Source of the DNA: Ciona intestinalis
Taxonomy: Eukaryota > Chordata > Ascidiacea > Phlebobranchia > Cionidae
Length of the DNA stretch: 64,000 bases
Direction of reading: 5' to 3'
Assembly (NCBI RefSeq): GCF_000224145.3
Contig: NC_020166.2
Span: 3,271,484-3,335,483, forward strand
Shown: piece after piece, positions 36,859-48,779 of the stretch
Position numbering within the stretch: position 1 is the stretch's first letter
How the letters are laid out: every line of letters starts with the position of its first letter
Notes under the pieces: model-generated
Database searches by the model: none
The model's input: the letters and a program-made list of their open reading frames with translations, nothing else
What the model was told of the DNA's origin: nothing
Translations under genes and position numbers: made by a program

Positions 36859-39800
36859 TACTTCGTATACAAGACACATTTATTTGTATTTTTTTATAAC
36901 TGTCCTGTTTATAACAGCAACAACAGCAACAACAACAGCCGCAACAGTTTCCGCGGTTTCTTCACAGCTTAATAGTTTCAATCTAAGCGAAGTTTTAAAT
37001 AAATCCTTGCTGTTTTATGAAGCTCAGAGGTGGGTAATAATACACATGTCTGTTTAGTAAAAACATATGTAGTAAGTTGGGTAAAATCGTCCATGTTTTC
37101 TTTCGCCTTTATTGTGGTCATTTGGTAGTAAACAAAGCATATTTATACAGTAGAAGTATATAGCAGTATTCCAATGACTATATATATACCTGTATCCTTA
37201 TGGCTCTCTGCGTTGTTATTGCTAACACACGAGAAGATATGGATACTTTGTTCTAGCGGTATCCATCTTAAGGTGGCCGTACACAGTATCCGGAATTCGT
37301 CCGTTTTGTCCGGATTTCGCTGCCGCATGCGGAACTCGGTAATGGGTTTGCAAACGACTTCGAAAGCGAATTCGCATGCCGGATACTTTGTATAGCCCCC
37401 TTACCCCGCATTCCTACACAAACATATATAAAAGTAAAATTATTTCCAACGTCTATTTTTAGATCGGGAGTTCTCCCATATGATAATCGAATATCATGGA
37501 GGGGCGATTCCCTTATTAGCGATGGTATGCCAAACTTTAACATGACAGGGGGTTATTACGACGGTAAGTATAATTCACAAAAAAATTATTTGTACATTTG
37601 TTATAGTAAATATAGTAGGGTGGAGGAATATGGGACACCTTTAGCATATATAATATCCAAATATTCTGGTTATGTTTTAAACAATTAAAACGTTCAATGG
37701 TAGTCGTGAAGATACGGTTTTATAATTTTTTATATGTTCTTTGTTTACCAACGAAATAGGACGAGAAAATAGAATGAAAAGGGTGTCCATCCCCCCTCCC
37801 CCCACCTTACTACATTTTAAAGTTTGCTTTAGTAAATACTTTAAAACGACGCAGGGGTAAGCAACGTCAAGTTTCATTTTCCCATGGCCTTTTCTATGAC
37901 GATGCTGGCGTGGGGAATCATCGAATTCAAAGATGCATACGAAGCTGCTGGACAATACGATTACGCTTTGGATGCATTAAAATGGGGAACAGATTACATT
38001 GAAAAAATGATTATAAACAGGTGACATTGAGCGAAGTTATTGGTTGTAGCTTAAGGTTTTCAACAGTGCCATATACTTCCTATATAACCAATTTTTGTTG
38101 GTGATTATTACTATTTTTTTTCAATATATGTCTGACAATTTGGACAACTCACAAGGCACCACTATAGTTTTAAGAAATTGCCGTTAAGTATGTTTTCCAA
38201 GAACATATACGCTTACAATAGCTGCAGCGTTAAGCCTCGACCCGAAGCCTATCTTTTAGGCTATATAGATGTACACTAACGTATTGCGCTGTACAAATAA
38301 TACGGACACGAGAAGCCGAGTAATTTTATCTATTCGCATTATGTATTCAGGACAATTGTTGGGCAAGTTGGCGATCCTTCAACAGATGGCCGTTTGTGGG
38401 AACGACCGGAAGAACTATCCGCAACCAGACCAGTTTACACTCTTAGTGGCAATCTTCGTGGAACTGATCTTGCGGCAGAAATTTCAGCAGCTCTTGCCGC
38501 CGCTTCAATTGCATTCGAACCAAAAGGTTTGTCATAACTTGATGTTTATAATATTTACAGTTTGTTTATGACAACGTATTAATTTTTAACATATCTTGTT
38601 ATATGTATAGTACAATAGGGGAAGATGGGACACCTTTAGCAGAAATTATCCAGATATCCTGATCTTGTTTTAAACAATAAACAGCGGTCTATGGGAGTCG
38701 TAAGAATACAGTTTTGTAATTCTTTGAATGTTCTTTGTTTACTACCAAATGGGATAAGAAAATAGAATGAAATGGTGTCCCATCTTTCCCCAGACTACTA
38801 TATGTTAAAAATTTTAGTGGGTAAAATGACTGTTAATTTTGAAAGTCTTCAAAGTTAGGCCGGGACACTATAGCGCAATGCAGAGCGGAAAATTGTGTAG
38901 GATATATATAGTAGGGCTGGGGAAAGATGGGACACCATTTCANNNNNNNNNNNNNNNNNNNNNNNNNNNNNNNNNNNNNNNNNNNNNNNNNNNNNNNNNN
39001 NNNNNNNNNNNNNNNNNNNNNNNNNNNNNNNNNNNNNNNNNNNNNNNNNNNNNNNNNNNNNNNNNNNNNNNNNNNNNNNNNNNNNNNNNNNNNNNNNNNN
39101 NNNNNNNNNNNNNNNNNNNNNNNNNNNNNNNNNNNNNNNNNNNNNNNNNNNNNNNNNNNNNNNNNNNNNNNNNNNNNNNNNNNNNNNNNNNNNNNNNNNN
39201 NNNNNNNNNNNNNNNNNNNNNNNNNNNNNNNNNNNNNNNNNNNNNNNNNNNNNNNNNNNNNNNNNNNNNNNNNNNNNNNNNNNNNNNNNNNNNNNNNNNN
39301 NNNNNNNNNNNNNNNNNNNNNNNNNNNNNNNNNNNNNNNNNNNNNNNNNNNNNNNNNNNNNNNNNNNNNNNNNNNNNNNNNNNNNNNNNNNNNNNNNNNN
39401 NNNNNNNNNNNNNNNNNNNNNNNNNNNNNNNNNNNNNNNNNNGAGGATACGGTTTTATAATTCATTGAATGTTCTTTGTTTACTACCAAATGGAAAGAGA
39501 AAACCAGAACGAAAAGGTGTCCCATCTTCCCCCACCCTACTATATGCATAATTAACAGTTTTACCTGAACAGTTAAACATAAAAATGCGATTTTAAAATT
39601 TCCAAGGTGCAGAAAATTAGACTAAACAAAGCGAAAAAAAGTCTAATTACACAACTCATACTTTTAGATGCTGCTCTTTCATCGCGGCTTTTTAATAAGG
39701 CAAGACATGTGTACCACGATATTGCTCGACAAACTCCTTACGTTAAATATTCAAGTTCTATCCTGTCAGGACCGAACTACTACCCGTAAGTTTGTTTCTA

Positions 39801-42338
39801 TAAGACAAAATGTCTGTATATTTAATCACAATTAGTAGGGTGGGAAAGATGGGACACCTTTTTATTCTATTTTCTTGTCCCATTTAATAAAAAAAAACAA
39901 AGAACATTTAAAGAAATATAAAACCATATCCTTACGACTCTCATAGACCGTTGTTAATCGTTTAAAACGCTATTAGGATACTCCAATATTATTTGCTAAA
40001 GGTGTCCCAACTTTCTCCACCCTACTATATTGTTAATGATGTGATGTTTAGTTCTTCTGGATATGAGGACGAATTGGAATGGGCTGCTATATGGTTTTAT
40101 AAAAAAACAAAGAGACCGATCTACAAAAACAGAGCAAAGGCACATTACATGGCCCATTCAAGAGAATTTTCATGGGACGTAAAATCGGTAAAGAGATAAA
40201 TATAAGTAGGGCCTAACTTATTATAGTAGGCCATGTGTACGGTGACACCGTATAAGCATACATTATCCTACATTTTAAAGTCTTTTAATCGATAACAATC
40301 CTCCTTTAAAATTGTTATTGGCTTTATAGTATGGTGGGGAAAGACAGGACAACTTTAACACATAATATCCAAATATCCCGACCGTGTTTTAAACAATTAA
40401 AAACGGTCTATGGGAGTCGTAGGGATACGGTTTTACAATTCCTTGAATGATTCTTTGATTACTAGCAAATGGGACAAAAAAATAGAATGAAAAATCGTCC
40501 CATCTTCCCCCACCCAACTGTATATAATTCGGGAAATATTTCTGATTTGGTATACCAAATGGAAAGATACAAGAGAACGAAAACATTGACCATCTTACCC
40601 CAACTTAAATTAAACAAGGTAACTAAGAGATTGTATCTTCATATACTGTAGGCTGCAGTACAGCTGCTTGTCGATGAGTCAGAACGGCAATCGCTTTATC
40701 CACGAGTAGCAACGTATTGTAATTGGCTTTTGAACGACGCTGATAAAACTCCAGATGGTCTACTAATTTTGCACGAACGTTACCCAGCAAAATATGCAGG
40801 TATTTCGTCAACCACATAAAACGATTTTTAAGTTTTTAACCTGTATTTTGATTGTAGCAAATGCTGCATTTCTTTTGATGCTCGCCTACAGAAAGTTCCC
40901 AAATGCCCAAAATGCCAAGGGCTGGAGAGATGCAGGAATAAGGCAGATTAGCTACCTCCTTGGTGGTAATAAGAAGAGACAAAGTTTCGTTGTTGGTTTT
41001 GGAAGAATATCACCCACACAACCCTTGCATAAGGGAAGCTCGTGTCCTCTACCACCCAATCGATGTGGCCATACTTTTAAAAATAGAGATCAACCAAATC
41101 CAAACGTAAGTTTTAGAGAAGTTTTTAAATGGGACGTTTACCCGTTGTAACTGTTAAATTTTGATACCTTCCCGTTAAACTTTTACTTTAACCGTAACCC
41201 ATCTATTTAAAACGTAACCCATCTGTTTGTAAGTCGTAACCCATCTATTTAACCTGTTGATTCGGTTACTTTTTTCCGCTGTAAGTCCACATTGTGGTCT
41301 CTATTTATATGTATATATTAAAAAAGGATGTTTATCGGTTTACATTTAATATTGCATTGTTGACAATTAAAACCGGTATATATTTTTGTTAAATGTGATA
41401 TGTATAACTATGCCAAATGGTTTTAAAAAAAAACGATTCATTAAACTCGGCATGTAAAGCTGTCTTGTTCGCATCAGTGATGAATAAGAATCGAGTGATT
41501 AAATTTATAGTGGGGTGGGGAATTAAGACACGAAACACATACTTTAACACCATTTTTAACAGTTAATAACAGTAATTGGCTTTGGCGTGTACTTTCAGCA
41601 GTCGCGAGAATACTGTCGGATAATCCTGCATTTTAGTTTGTTTATCATCATATAGTGAACCGTAAAAAATAAAAATAATCCCATATAACCCCCATGTCCC
41701 ACTTTACCCCTCCTAACTATAATTTTTTATTCATAATTTATCGTATTTAAATACATCATCATATTTTATATGGAGCATTGGAGGCAATTCCCACATCTCT
41801 CACTTTACCCCACCTAACTATAACTTTTCTGTTTATAATTTATAATGTAAAAATTAATTTCTCATTTATAAGGAGCATTAGAGGCAATTCCCACGTTACC
41901 CCGTGTCGCATTTTACCCCACCCTAATATAATATCTATTTTTTTTAATTTATCCTGTTAAAATTATTCTTCAGATTTTATATACGGGACATTAGCATGAG
42001 GCAGTTCGCACATTACCCCGTGTCTCACTTTACCCCACCCAACTAAAATTTTCATGTTTAAAATTTATAATGTAAAAATTATTCCTCAGATTTTATATGG
42101 AGCATTAGTTGGGGGCCCAACTCCCTTAGACGACTTTAGCGATCTGAGAACAGAAGAAGAACAGAGTCGAGTCTCCCTAGATGCAAATGCTGGATTTCAA
42201 GCAGCAGTTGCTGGAATAATTCACCTTAAACTCAACCAATTACTCAGCAGTGGTTGTATAACAACAGTGTCCGTACAACTAGTTTTTCTTTCATTCTTTT
42301 TTACATACTTCATAACTCACATACTTCGTTTTGATTAA
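36845..42338 (+). CDS. Glycoside hydrolase family 9 (endoglucanase-like) protein 2, probable pseudoenzyme
   Basis: Exons 36845-37029, 37463-37563, 37855-38020, 38351-38526, 39668-39785, 40052-40187, 40652-40799, 40858-41105 and 42090-42338 keep phase and give 508 residues. N-terminal hydrophobic signal (LYFFITVLFI) followed by a Thr/Ala/Ser run, then the GH9 domain: [86 protein letters not shown] reads D-G-V-S; the acid Glu position is Arg (about 453); HH(R/K) is L-H-K. The C-terminal ~25 residues are hydrophobic (VQLVFLSFFFTYFITHI), suggesting a membrane tail or GPI signal. Tandem paralogue of the gene just upstream. The N gap at 38943 lies in intron 4. Confidence 0.9.
37069..37270 (-). mobile_element. 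Decayed MITE-A
   Basis: GH9-2 intron 1, abutting the family B element. Confidence 0.55.
37268..37402. mobile_element. ~135-bp TIR element, copy 2 of family B
   Basis: GTACACAGTATCCGG and CCGGATACTTTGTATAG ends. The interior GCCGCATGCGGAACTCGG matches the copy at 3520. Confidence 0.75.
37611..37815 (+). mobile_element. MITE-A copy
   Basis: GH9-2 intron 2. Confidence 0.85.
38095..38300 (-). mobile_element. Decayed SINE
   Basis: GACAATTTGGACAACTCAC and GAACATATACGCTTACAAT remnants. Ends 50 bases before a GH9-2 exon. Confidence 0.55.
38607..38803 (+). mobile_element. MITE-A copy
   Basis: GH9-2 intron 4. Confidence 0.85.
38908..38942 (-). mobile_element. MITE-A left end at gap
   Basis: Runs into the 500-N gap. 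Confidence 0.7.
38943..39442. other. Assembly gap, 500 N
   Basis: Flanked by a MITE-A left end in minus orientation and a MITE-A right end in plus orientation, so an inverted pair probably caused the break. In intron 4 of GH9-2. Confidence 1.
39443..39544 (+). mobile_element. MITE-A right half at gap
   Basis: Emerges from the 500-N gap in the opposite orientation to the copy entering it. Confidence 0.85.
39833..40030 (-). mobile_element. MITE-A copy
   Basis: Ends 22 bases before a GH9-2 exon. Confidence 0.85.
40326..40525 (+). mobile_element. MITE-A copy
   Basis: GH9-2 intron 6. Confidence 0.85.
41508..41723. mobile_element. Strongly diverged MITE-A-like element
   Basis: Ends GTGGGGTGGGGAATTAAGA and ACTTTACCCCTCCTAACTAT. 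Its right end recurs in the tandem repeats that follow. Confidence 0.5.
41700..42110 (+). repeat. Tandem ~110-bp repeats each carrying a decayed copy of a splice acceptor and exon start
   Basis: Segments around 41755-41795, 41868-41900, 41972-42010 and the true exon start at 42085-42115 share TTTATATGGAGCATTAG-like text after a T-rich tract, followed by ACTTTACCCCACCYAACTAT. The last copy is the real 3' splice site of the final GH9-2 exon. The earlier ones lack the open frame. Confidence 0.85.
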
Positions 42339-42489
42339 TGCAAGTCCTTCCGCCGTCTTTTTGCTTGGATCGCACGCCGTTCGTAATATTAATTCGCGTC
42401 AAATACAAATGTAGCAGTTAATGTTTAGATTTGTTGCGACCGAAGTTATATTTGTAATGAAGAGTTCGAGCTGTATATGAAAACAGTTG

Positions 42490-42590
42490 TATAAAAGAAC
42501 ATTCAAAGAATTATAAAACCGTATCCTCACGACCCCCATATATAGACGGTTGTTAATTGTTTAAAACACGATCAGGATAACTAGATGTTG
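42490..42590 (-). mobile_element. MITE-A internal fragment
   Basis: No TIRs; joined to the SINE tail at 42592. Confidence 0.75.
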
Positions 42591-42591
42591 A

Positions 42592-42971
42592 ATGAATGAA
42601 TGTAACTTACTTTATCCTCGCGTGGCCGGAAAACGACAGTCGTTATCACACGGGTTTAACACCTCGTGCCAGCTTACGAGTTACCATGTATGTTACTTTG
42701 TGAGTGATTATTTTTTTGGGTTTTTTTTTTTCATTTTTTATGTTTGGCTGATAATTTGGACAACCCATTATGATGACTACTGNNNNNNNNNNNNNNNNNN
42801 NNNNNNNNNNNNNNNNNNNNNNNNNNNNNNNNCATTAGGGACCAATGGGTTGGGGCAATTGTCGTTGAGTGTCTTGCCCAAGGACACATACGCCCACAAT
42901 GGTAGCAGCGACAGGCCTTGAACCCATTATGGTTACAGGCAGGCGCGCTAACCACTACGCCACGGCGCCGG
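42592..42971 (-). mobile_element. SINE, full length with N gap inside
   Basis: Runs from (GAAT)n to the head ending CCACGGCGCCGG. Confidence 0.8.
42783..42832. other. Assembly gap, 50 N
   Basis: Lies inside a SINE copy. About the length of a misjoined repeat. Confidence 1.
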
Positions 42972-43966
42972 ACTAATGTTTTATGTGCAAATAAACACGA
43001 CCAGGAAATATAAGATTTGTAGATGCCACAGTAGGCTAATATGTATAAACTCGCCCCAAATATAATACGTAATACGTATATTCCCTTTTACATTGCAACA
43101 TCTGTTGGTAAAAAGGTATTTCATAAGTTTATTTTATCGTTCTACTTTTAGATTGTTTAAAAATATGTTACAGAACTATTTTCATATCGATGTTATAGCG
43201 ATAAAACATATGACCTAAAAATGCGTCACATAACCACCACCGGAATGTTGCAAAACACAATGGTTTAAATTCCAAAAGCGTGTACATGTTTAGTCAATCT
43301 TGGCCATTCTTACGCATCGCTGAACAAGCGTTCGTTTTCTCGCATATCGTAATTGCATCAAACAAACAAGCGTTCGTTTTCTCGCATATCGTAATTGTAT
43401 CAAACAAAATTCTATTTTAGTTAAAAAACAAACTTTATTGAAATGACCGAATTTTGAAACCTAAAATATTAATTACGCTTGCGTGTAAAATATTTGGTAC
43501 CTTTTTCAATGTGTTGTCCATCGAGTATACTGTACTTTTCCAGTCAGTCTGCACCGCTTGCCAATCACTCCTGACTCGCACCTTTGCTGTTAGAAGTGCG
43601 CTTAAACGTTATACCAATCAATGTTTAGATATCCGGATTATGAGCTTAATCTCAACACAACAGTCTACAGGTGTCAAAACTTGTTTGCCTTCCTGAACAG
43701 TTGCGCGTTGCAAGTTCCACACCCGCCGTTGGCTGGAGCGCGCCTTTTACATTCCTTCATTGTTTCGTCGCAAGCGGGAATGATTATTACCTCACGTGGT
43801 GAAAATGCGACAAAAAAGTTTCCTGCTGTTTCGTGGCATTTAAACAAAGCTGTGGTTTAAAGAAGGTTGTTTAAACAGTTTTGCAAAAGATTTAAAGAAA
43901 GCTTGTGCAGTATTTAAAGTTCCATAAGCAGAGCGTTATCAAAAGTTATAAAGAAAGTGCATAAAT

Positions 43967-46900
43967 ATGAATGTAAACATGCACAGTATTTTCAATGAGA
44001 TGACTTCTATTACCAGTATGAAGGTGGTGACGCCCATGACAGAATCACAAAACGTAAGTTGCTGTTTAAATTGATCTTAATTGGATAATTATTTTTATAG
44101 ATACTGACTTTAATGTTTTGTAAAGTTTTACTTTTGTCTTTGTCAACGCGTCGCTTGAAAAAGGTAATTTGCAGCAGTTAAAATATTAATGTCATTAACT
44201 ATTTCCAGGTTCCTCTTGTACGCGCGTCTCCTCATTTACCGGTAAAACGAATGGCTCCCTGTCCCTCAAGCCAGCACTTTGTTGCCGTTCCAAAGCGCAC
44301 ACGCCTCACTGCTTCTTCTGAAGCCCACCTTCGCCAGTCCTCGTACAGTTTAGCCATGTCGTCACCGAATATGGTAGTTGCCCACAATTATGTTGCGACA
44401 CCAAGGTAAAATATAGATTTTGTTAATTATTTTTGTTTGCTTGTGCGTTTACACGCATAATTTCTTCCAGTTAAATGTAAATATCCTGTCATTTCGTTTA
44501 AAATATTTCTAAGTCTTCGCTACCGTAATCAAAGAGACAAATAAAGTTAAATATTATTATTATAAATATTATTTAATCATTTATAACTATTTGCAGCAAC
44601 ATTTCAACTCCCAACAGGGGTCTTTCTTTCGTTCCAACCAACACTATACGATCAGGTATTACTGTCTTTACCTGTAGATTCAAGTACAGCTATTTTTATC
44701 CTCTTACCCAATATTAAAATATTTTATCGCACAGTGAATTGTTGTGCAAAGGAAAATCTTTGTTTCGGGCAAACTTCGTCGGCTACAGGACTCTCAACGC
44801 CACCATACGGCAGCCAGACACAAAATACTCACTTCGTACATTCAGGTAAAGAAAGCTTCTATCGTCGTATAGGGTAAAATCACTCATTACGTTTAGGCTC
44901 TTAATGTTATTAATCTTAACGGGTATTCAGTGTTTTAAATTTTTTACAGCAAGTCGCCGGGGTTCTCTAAAACAACTTGTTCGAAAATCAAAAAAGAAAT
45001 CTCCTTACAAAAACCGTGTCAGTCGCAAAGTCAAACGACAAACCAACATTGTCGAAGAACCAAGTCAAGGTAAAATTTAATTGTGTTCTCACTGATCTAT
45101 AATTTAAACCTTATTTTTTTGATCCGTAATTTATATAGTAGAGTTGGAGAAGACGGGACGTCTTTTAGGACATAATATCCATATATTACAATCGTGTTTT
45201 AAAAAAAAAAATTAAAAAGCCGTTAATGGGAGTCGTGTGGATACGGTTTCATGTTTTTTGAATGCTTTTTTGTTTATTACCAAATGGAAAGAGAAAACAA
45301 AATGAAAATGTGTCCCATCTTCCCCTGCTCTACTATAACTTGTTTTTCCGATCTGTAATTTATAACTTTTTATTTTTCGATTGCTGCAGATTCGTTACGC
45401 GGACAACCTAAAGCACTTGTTGTTTACAATGAATTTCTCCGGCAACTGGAATCTGAAAACCAGGGAAAATGCACAACAAAAACTCTCAGTGAGTGCCTTA
45501 TATAAGCCACTGCCATACCACAGTAATTAGAGCAATTGCTTCATAACAAGAGGACACTGAGTTCGTGGCCCAGTTTTCTTATCAATGTTGGCTTGTAGGC
45601 TCTTGGGTAAAACAGTTAACGTTATATCCCCCAACTAAATCGCCATAAATAGTTTGTCCAAATTGTAGACCATGTATATATATACTAGAGTGAAGGAAGA
45701 TGCGACCCCTTTTCATTTTATTCTCTCTAGTAAACAAAAAGAGTTCAAAGAAATGTAGAACCTTATCCTTACGACTCCCATAGACCGTTGTTAATTGTTA
45801 AAACTCGATTAGGATATTATGTGCTAAAGGTCTTTCCCTTCCCTACTGAAACAGAATCGAAAAAGTGGAAAGCAACCCCAGTCGAAATTAATACGTAGTG
45901 AATGAAATAGTAAAAAAGCCATTCTAATATTCTAATACTATATCTCCTTATTCCTGACAGATACGACGAGAGCAAGTGCAAAGTACAGCCGAGGTTTTAC
46001 ACCAAGCGTTACCTCAACACCTCAACATAATGCTTCTCCACCATTGAGTAGAGAAAGCAGCCAAACTGAAGCTGCGACATCTGATTACTTCTCCGCTCCT
46101 AACAGTGGTTCGGCGAGCAGCAAAACCTCTAGCGCTGACGGTGATTTGATTTTTTTGTATTATGTAGTAGGGTGGGGGAAGATGGGACATCTTTTCATTG
46201 TATTTTATCGTCCCATTTGTCAGAAAACAATGAAAATTATTAAATCGTTACCTACTGTCAGAAACCGTTGTTAATTGTTTTACGACTGTCAGAAACCGTT
46301 GTTTATTGTTTAAAACACAATCAGAACATTTGGATATTATCTGTTTAAGGTGTCTCATCTTTCCCCGTCCTACTATGCTGCACTTCACACGATTTTAATT
46401 TTATAAATTTTCGAGCATCTTAACCCAGAGGTATAGGTTCAATGCTCTTCGCTGCCACCATTGTGGGCGTGTGTGTCTTTGGCGAGACACTTAACAGCAA
46501 TTGTTCCAATTTAGTACTCACCAATGGGTTGTCCAAATTATCAAAAATGAAAAAAGATCGCGACAAAATAATTACCCATATTTATTCTTTCAGATTCCTT
46601 TGTGGACTTTCTGAGGTATATTGAAACTGGGGTTGCTCGTAACGATAAACTTCTTCTTTTGAATGAAACCCGCAACCAACGTCTTAATGAAGACAAATCA
46701 AAGGTAAATAACCAATATATTGCTTGCGGATTAGTCATTAGTTTAGCAGCGAGTATTCACAAGTAGGAATTGTAAAGCAGTAAAAGGGCAGTGTTGTTTT
46801 TTATGAAACGAAATGTTTTTATGACCTTTTTAAACCGCAACGCTCCAAACGTCACAGCGTCACAATTCCGTACGAACTTTAATTTTACAAGTTTTTGATG

Positions 46901-47464
46901 ATGTGTTACCAATTCAAAACGTAGTATATGTAATCAAAGTTTGACCGAATTTAATTTCAAATATTGAAGGGTAGGGGAAGATAGGACACCCTTTCATTCC
47001 ATTTTCACATCCCATTTGGTAGTAAACAAAGAACATTAAAAAAGTTACAAAATCGTATCTCTACGACTGCGATAGACCGTTGTTAGTTGTTTAAAGAGCG
47101 TTGTTTAAAAAGATCAGGATGTTTAGATGTTATGTGCTAAAGGTGTCCCGTCTTCCCCAGCACTCTACCATAAATCGACACTAATTTAGTAATTTGTCAT
47201 TGTTTTTAGTTTTCCAGCGGTGTAAGTTTGTCGACCCAAAATTCATCGAAATCGGTGAGAAAACCATTGTTGACCTCGACCCCGCAGAGTGACCAGCAGT
47301 CTGACGTCACAAACAACAATAGAAAGGCGACGGCCCTTCCTGGTATGTACCCAATCGGAGCCCCGAGATATGCCTCGAGTCCGATCACATTCAAGCAACA
47401 ACAAATGGTAGCTGCTGGAGGTCGAATTGAGTATAATTCTGCTGTCTGGAGGCCATGGTGTTAG
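43967..47464 (+). CDS. pem-1: WRPW-motif protein, probable ascidian posterior-end-mark (Pem-1) factor
   Basis: Nine exons (43967-44053, 44209-44405, 44597-44655, 44735-44845, 44950-45069, 45390-45488, 45961-46140, 46594-46703, 47210-47464) keep phase and give about 405 residues. The protein is Ser/Thr-rich and low in structure, with a basic, NLS-like block (KQLVRKSKKKSPYKNRVSRK) near the middle, a predicted helical DSFVDFLRYIETGVARNDKL stretch, and the end AVWRPWC. WRPW recruits Groucho/TLE co-repressors. Pem-1 of Ciona is a maternal nuclear protein with a C-terminal WRPW that silences transcription in germline blastomeres; its mRNA is held at the posterior pole. The assignment rests on the motif, overall composition and species context, not on an alignment. 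A single Cys follows WRPW. The start ATG is certain to within a base. Confidence 0.65.
44487..44560 (+). repeat. Dispersed repeat related to 4128-4733
   Basis: CTTCGCTACCGTAATCAAAG and CAAATAAAGTTAAATATT. Intron of the WRPW gene, just before an exon. Confidence 0.7.
45135..45346 (+). mobile_element. MITE-A copy
   Basis: Intron 5 of the WRPW gene. Confidence 0.8.
45520..45675 (+). mobile_element. Decayed SINE
   Basis: TAATTAGAGCAATTGC and TTTGTCCAAATTGTAGACCA remnants. Confidence 0.35.
45680..45860 (-). mobile_element. Diverged MITE-A copy
   Basis: Intron 6 of the WRPW gene. Confidence 0.7.
46166..46377 (-). mobile_element. MITE-A copy with internal duplication
   Basis: ACTGTCAGAAACCGTTGTT occurs twice. 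Confidence 0.8.
46405..46555 (+). mobile_element. SINE head and middle
   Basis: Lies directly before exon 8 of the WRPW gene. Confidence 0.7.
46967..47171 (-). mobile_element. MITE-A copy
   Basis: Last intron of the WRPW gene; ends 38 bases before the last exon. Confidence 0.8.
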
Positions 47465-48190
47465 TACTTTTTCACGATTTTTTTTCAAATATTTATAAAC
47501 TAATAACTAATTTAATTATGTACACTTTGTATCACGTATTATGTTTATGAATGCAAGTTCAATGTTATCACACGTTTCACTCGTACCCAATATACACAGG
47601 GTTCACTCTGCATTTCCAGTTTTCGTCTCGAAAAAGCTCAATGCTTAATTTTTTGCATTGAAGCGCAAGCAATGCGCGTTTCATTATTGTTTACATTTGT
47701 TTGACAAAAAGGCAGTTTTATTGCCTTGTTCATCCATGAACAAGTCGCGCCATGTTATTGGCCGTGACGACAGTTTTTTTTGTGTTGCTTATTCCACTAT
47801 TTACATTAGTGAGCGCCTTGCATAGGCTTAGCCAGTGCATTAGCCTGGAATTTCGTTTTCTTGTAATTTCGTGCTTTCAGCTGGCGAATGTTTGCTTCAT
47901 TCCCGGCCACATGTTATGCCATTGTAGCATGTATATATGCTACTTTGTGTTGCTTCCATTTATGTTTATCACGCCGTGTGACCGCTATTCACTTTATATT
48001 CACGCTACTACACTGCTTTTTCACATTATTTCACGCTTTTTTCTTTATTGTTCTCACCTTTCCTTTGTTTCTGGCCTGAACAGGACCATTTGTTCTCACC
48101 TAGAAATGACTTTTCACGCGTCGTACTATTCAGTTGTCGTTTTTATCCTGTTACCAATACTATATAAGCCGAAATAAACTGATTTTAGAA
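47465..48190 (+). promoter_or_regulatory. Putative 3' UTR of the WRPW/pem-1 gene with a cluster of TTCAC motifs
   Basis: Ends at an AATAAA (48172). Eight TTCAC pentamers lie at about 47471, 47576, 47602, 47988, 47999, 48020, 48030 and 48113, five of them within 130 bases. Clusters of CAC-containing motifs such as UUCAC characterise vegetal/posterior mRNA localisation elements in frog oocytes and have been reported in ascidians. The T-rich pyrimidine background may inflate the count. Confidence 0.5.
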
Positions 48191-48779
48191 CCTACGAAAT
48201 GTTTGTTGGAGAGTCAAAACGATAGAGTTTGATCATAGAATATTTATTGCATAGTTTTTGCAAGCGAATGAAAGTTCTGTTAACGCCCAATTTTTGCATC
48301 AAGAAATATGTTGAAATGTAGTCTAAAAGTTTGTATACATCAAGGCAGTTTCATCAGAAAGTAAGCTTGTTAAAGTACCCTTGAACAAACTAAACAGGCG
48401 GATTCAATGTTTATCCGCACCCGCAGCAGTATAGAATAGAGCAGAGGCATGAAAGGGTGTTATATACGACTCTAGAATAGAGCGTGTAAGATTTAAACTA
48501 GATCAGTATTTTTTATTTCTATAAATTTTAAATCCAAGTCGAATAAATTGGTTAAACTAATTTCAATAGTATTATTGTGCTCTGATATTATTTTAAAACC
48601 TATTCTTTCATGTTGTATTTTGATTAAGCAGACGAGCAGGGTACCATATTACTACGGTTCAGTAGAGACCAGTTGTCTGTGACGTCAGGACAAACGACAA
48701 CCTCCAAACTTCATTCCATCAACAAGCGAGGGAGAACGAGACGAGCGTAAAAATCTATTAACATCCAAGATCTAACATC
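48191..48779. other. Spacer and 5' region of the Y-box gene
   Basis: 48180-48360 resembles 53379-53560 in a Y-box intron (shared ATATTTATTGCATNGTTTTTG and AAGGCAGTT), so a dispersed repeat. The promoter of the Y-box gene should be close to 48650-48780 (contains GTGACGTCAGG). Confidence 0.5.

Larger units (their letters stand above)
42339..43966. other. Spacer between GH9-2 and the WRPW gene
   Basis: Holds a MITE-A fragment (42490-42590), a minus-oriented SINE with an N gap, and a 35-bp sequence in two copies (43323-43408, core TCTCGCATATCGTAATTG). The rest up to the ATG is presumably the promoter and 5' UTR of the next gene. The short frame at 43621-43860 is not supported. Confidence 0.5.

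Noticed and set aside
43621-43860. 79-residue frame upstream of the WRPW gene
   Set aside because: No splice logic to the next exon and no recognisable features; probably promoter DNA.
47752-48177. 141-residue hydrophobic plus-strand frame
   Set aside because: It lies in the presumed 3' UTR of the WRPW gene, is T-rich, has no splice or signal logic, and ends at the poly(A) signal.
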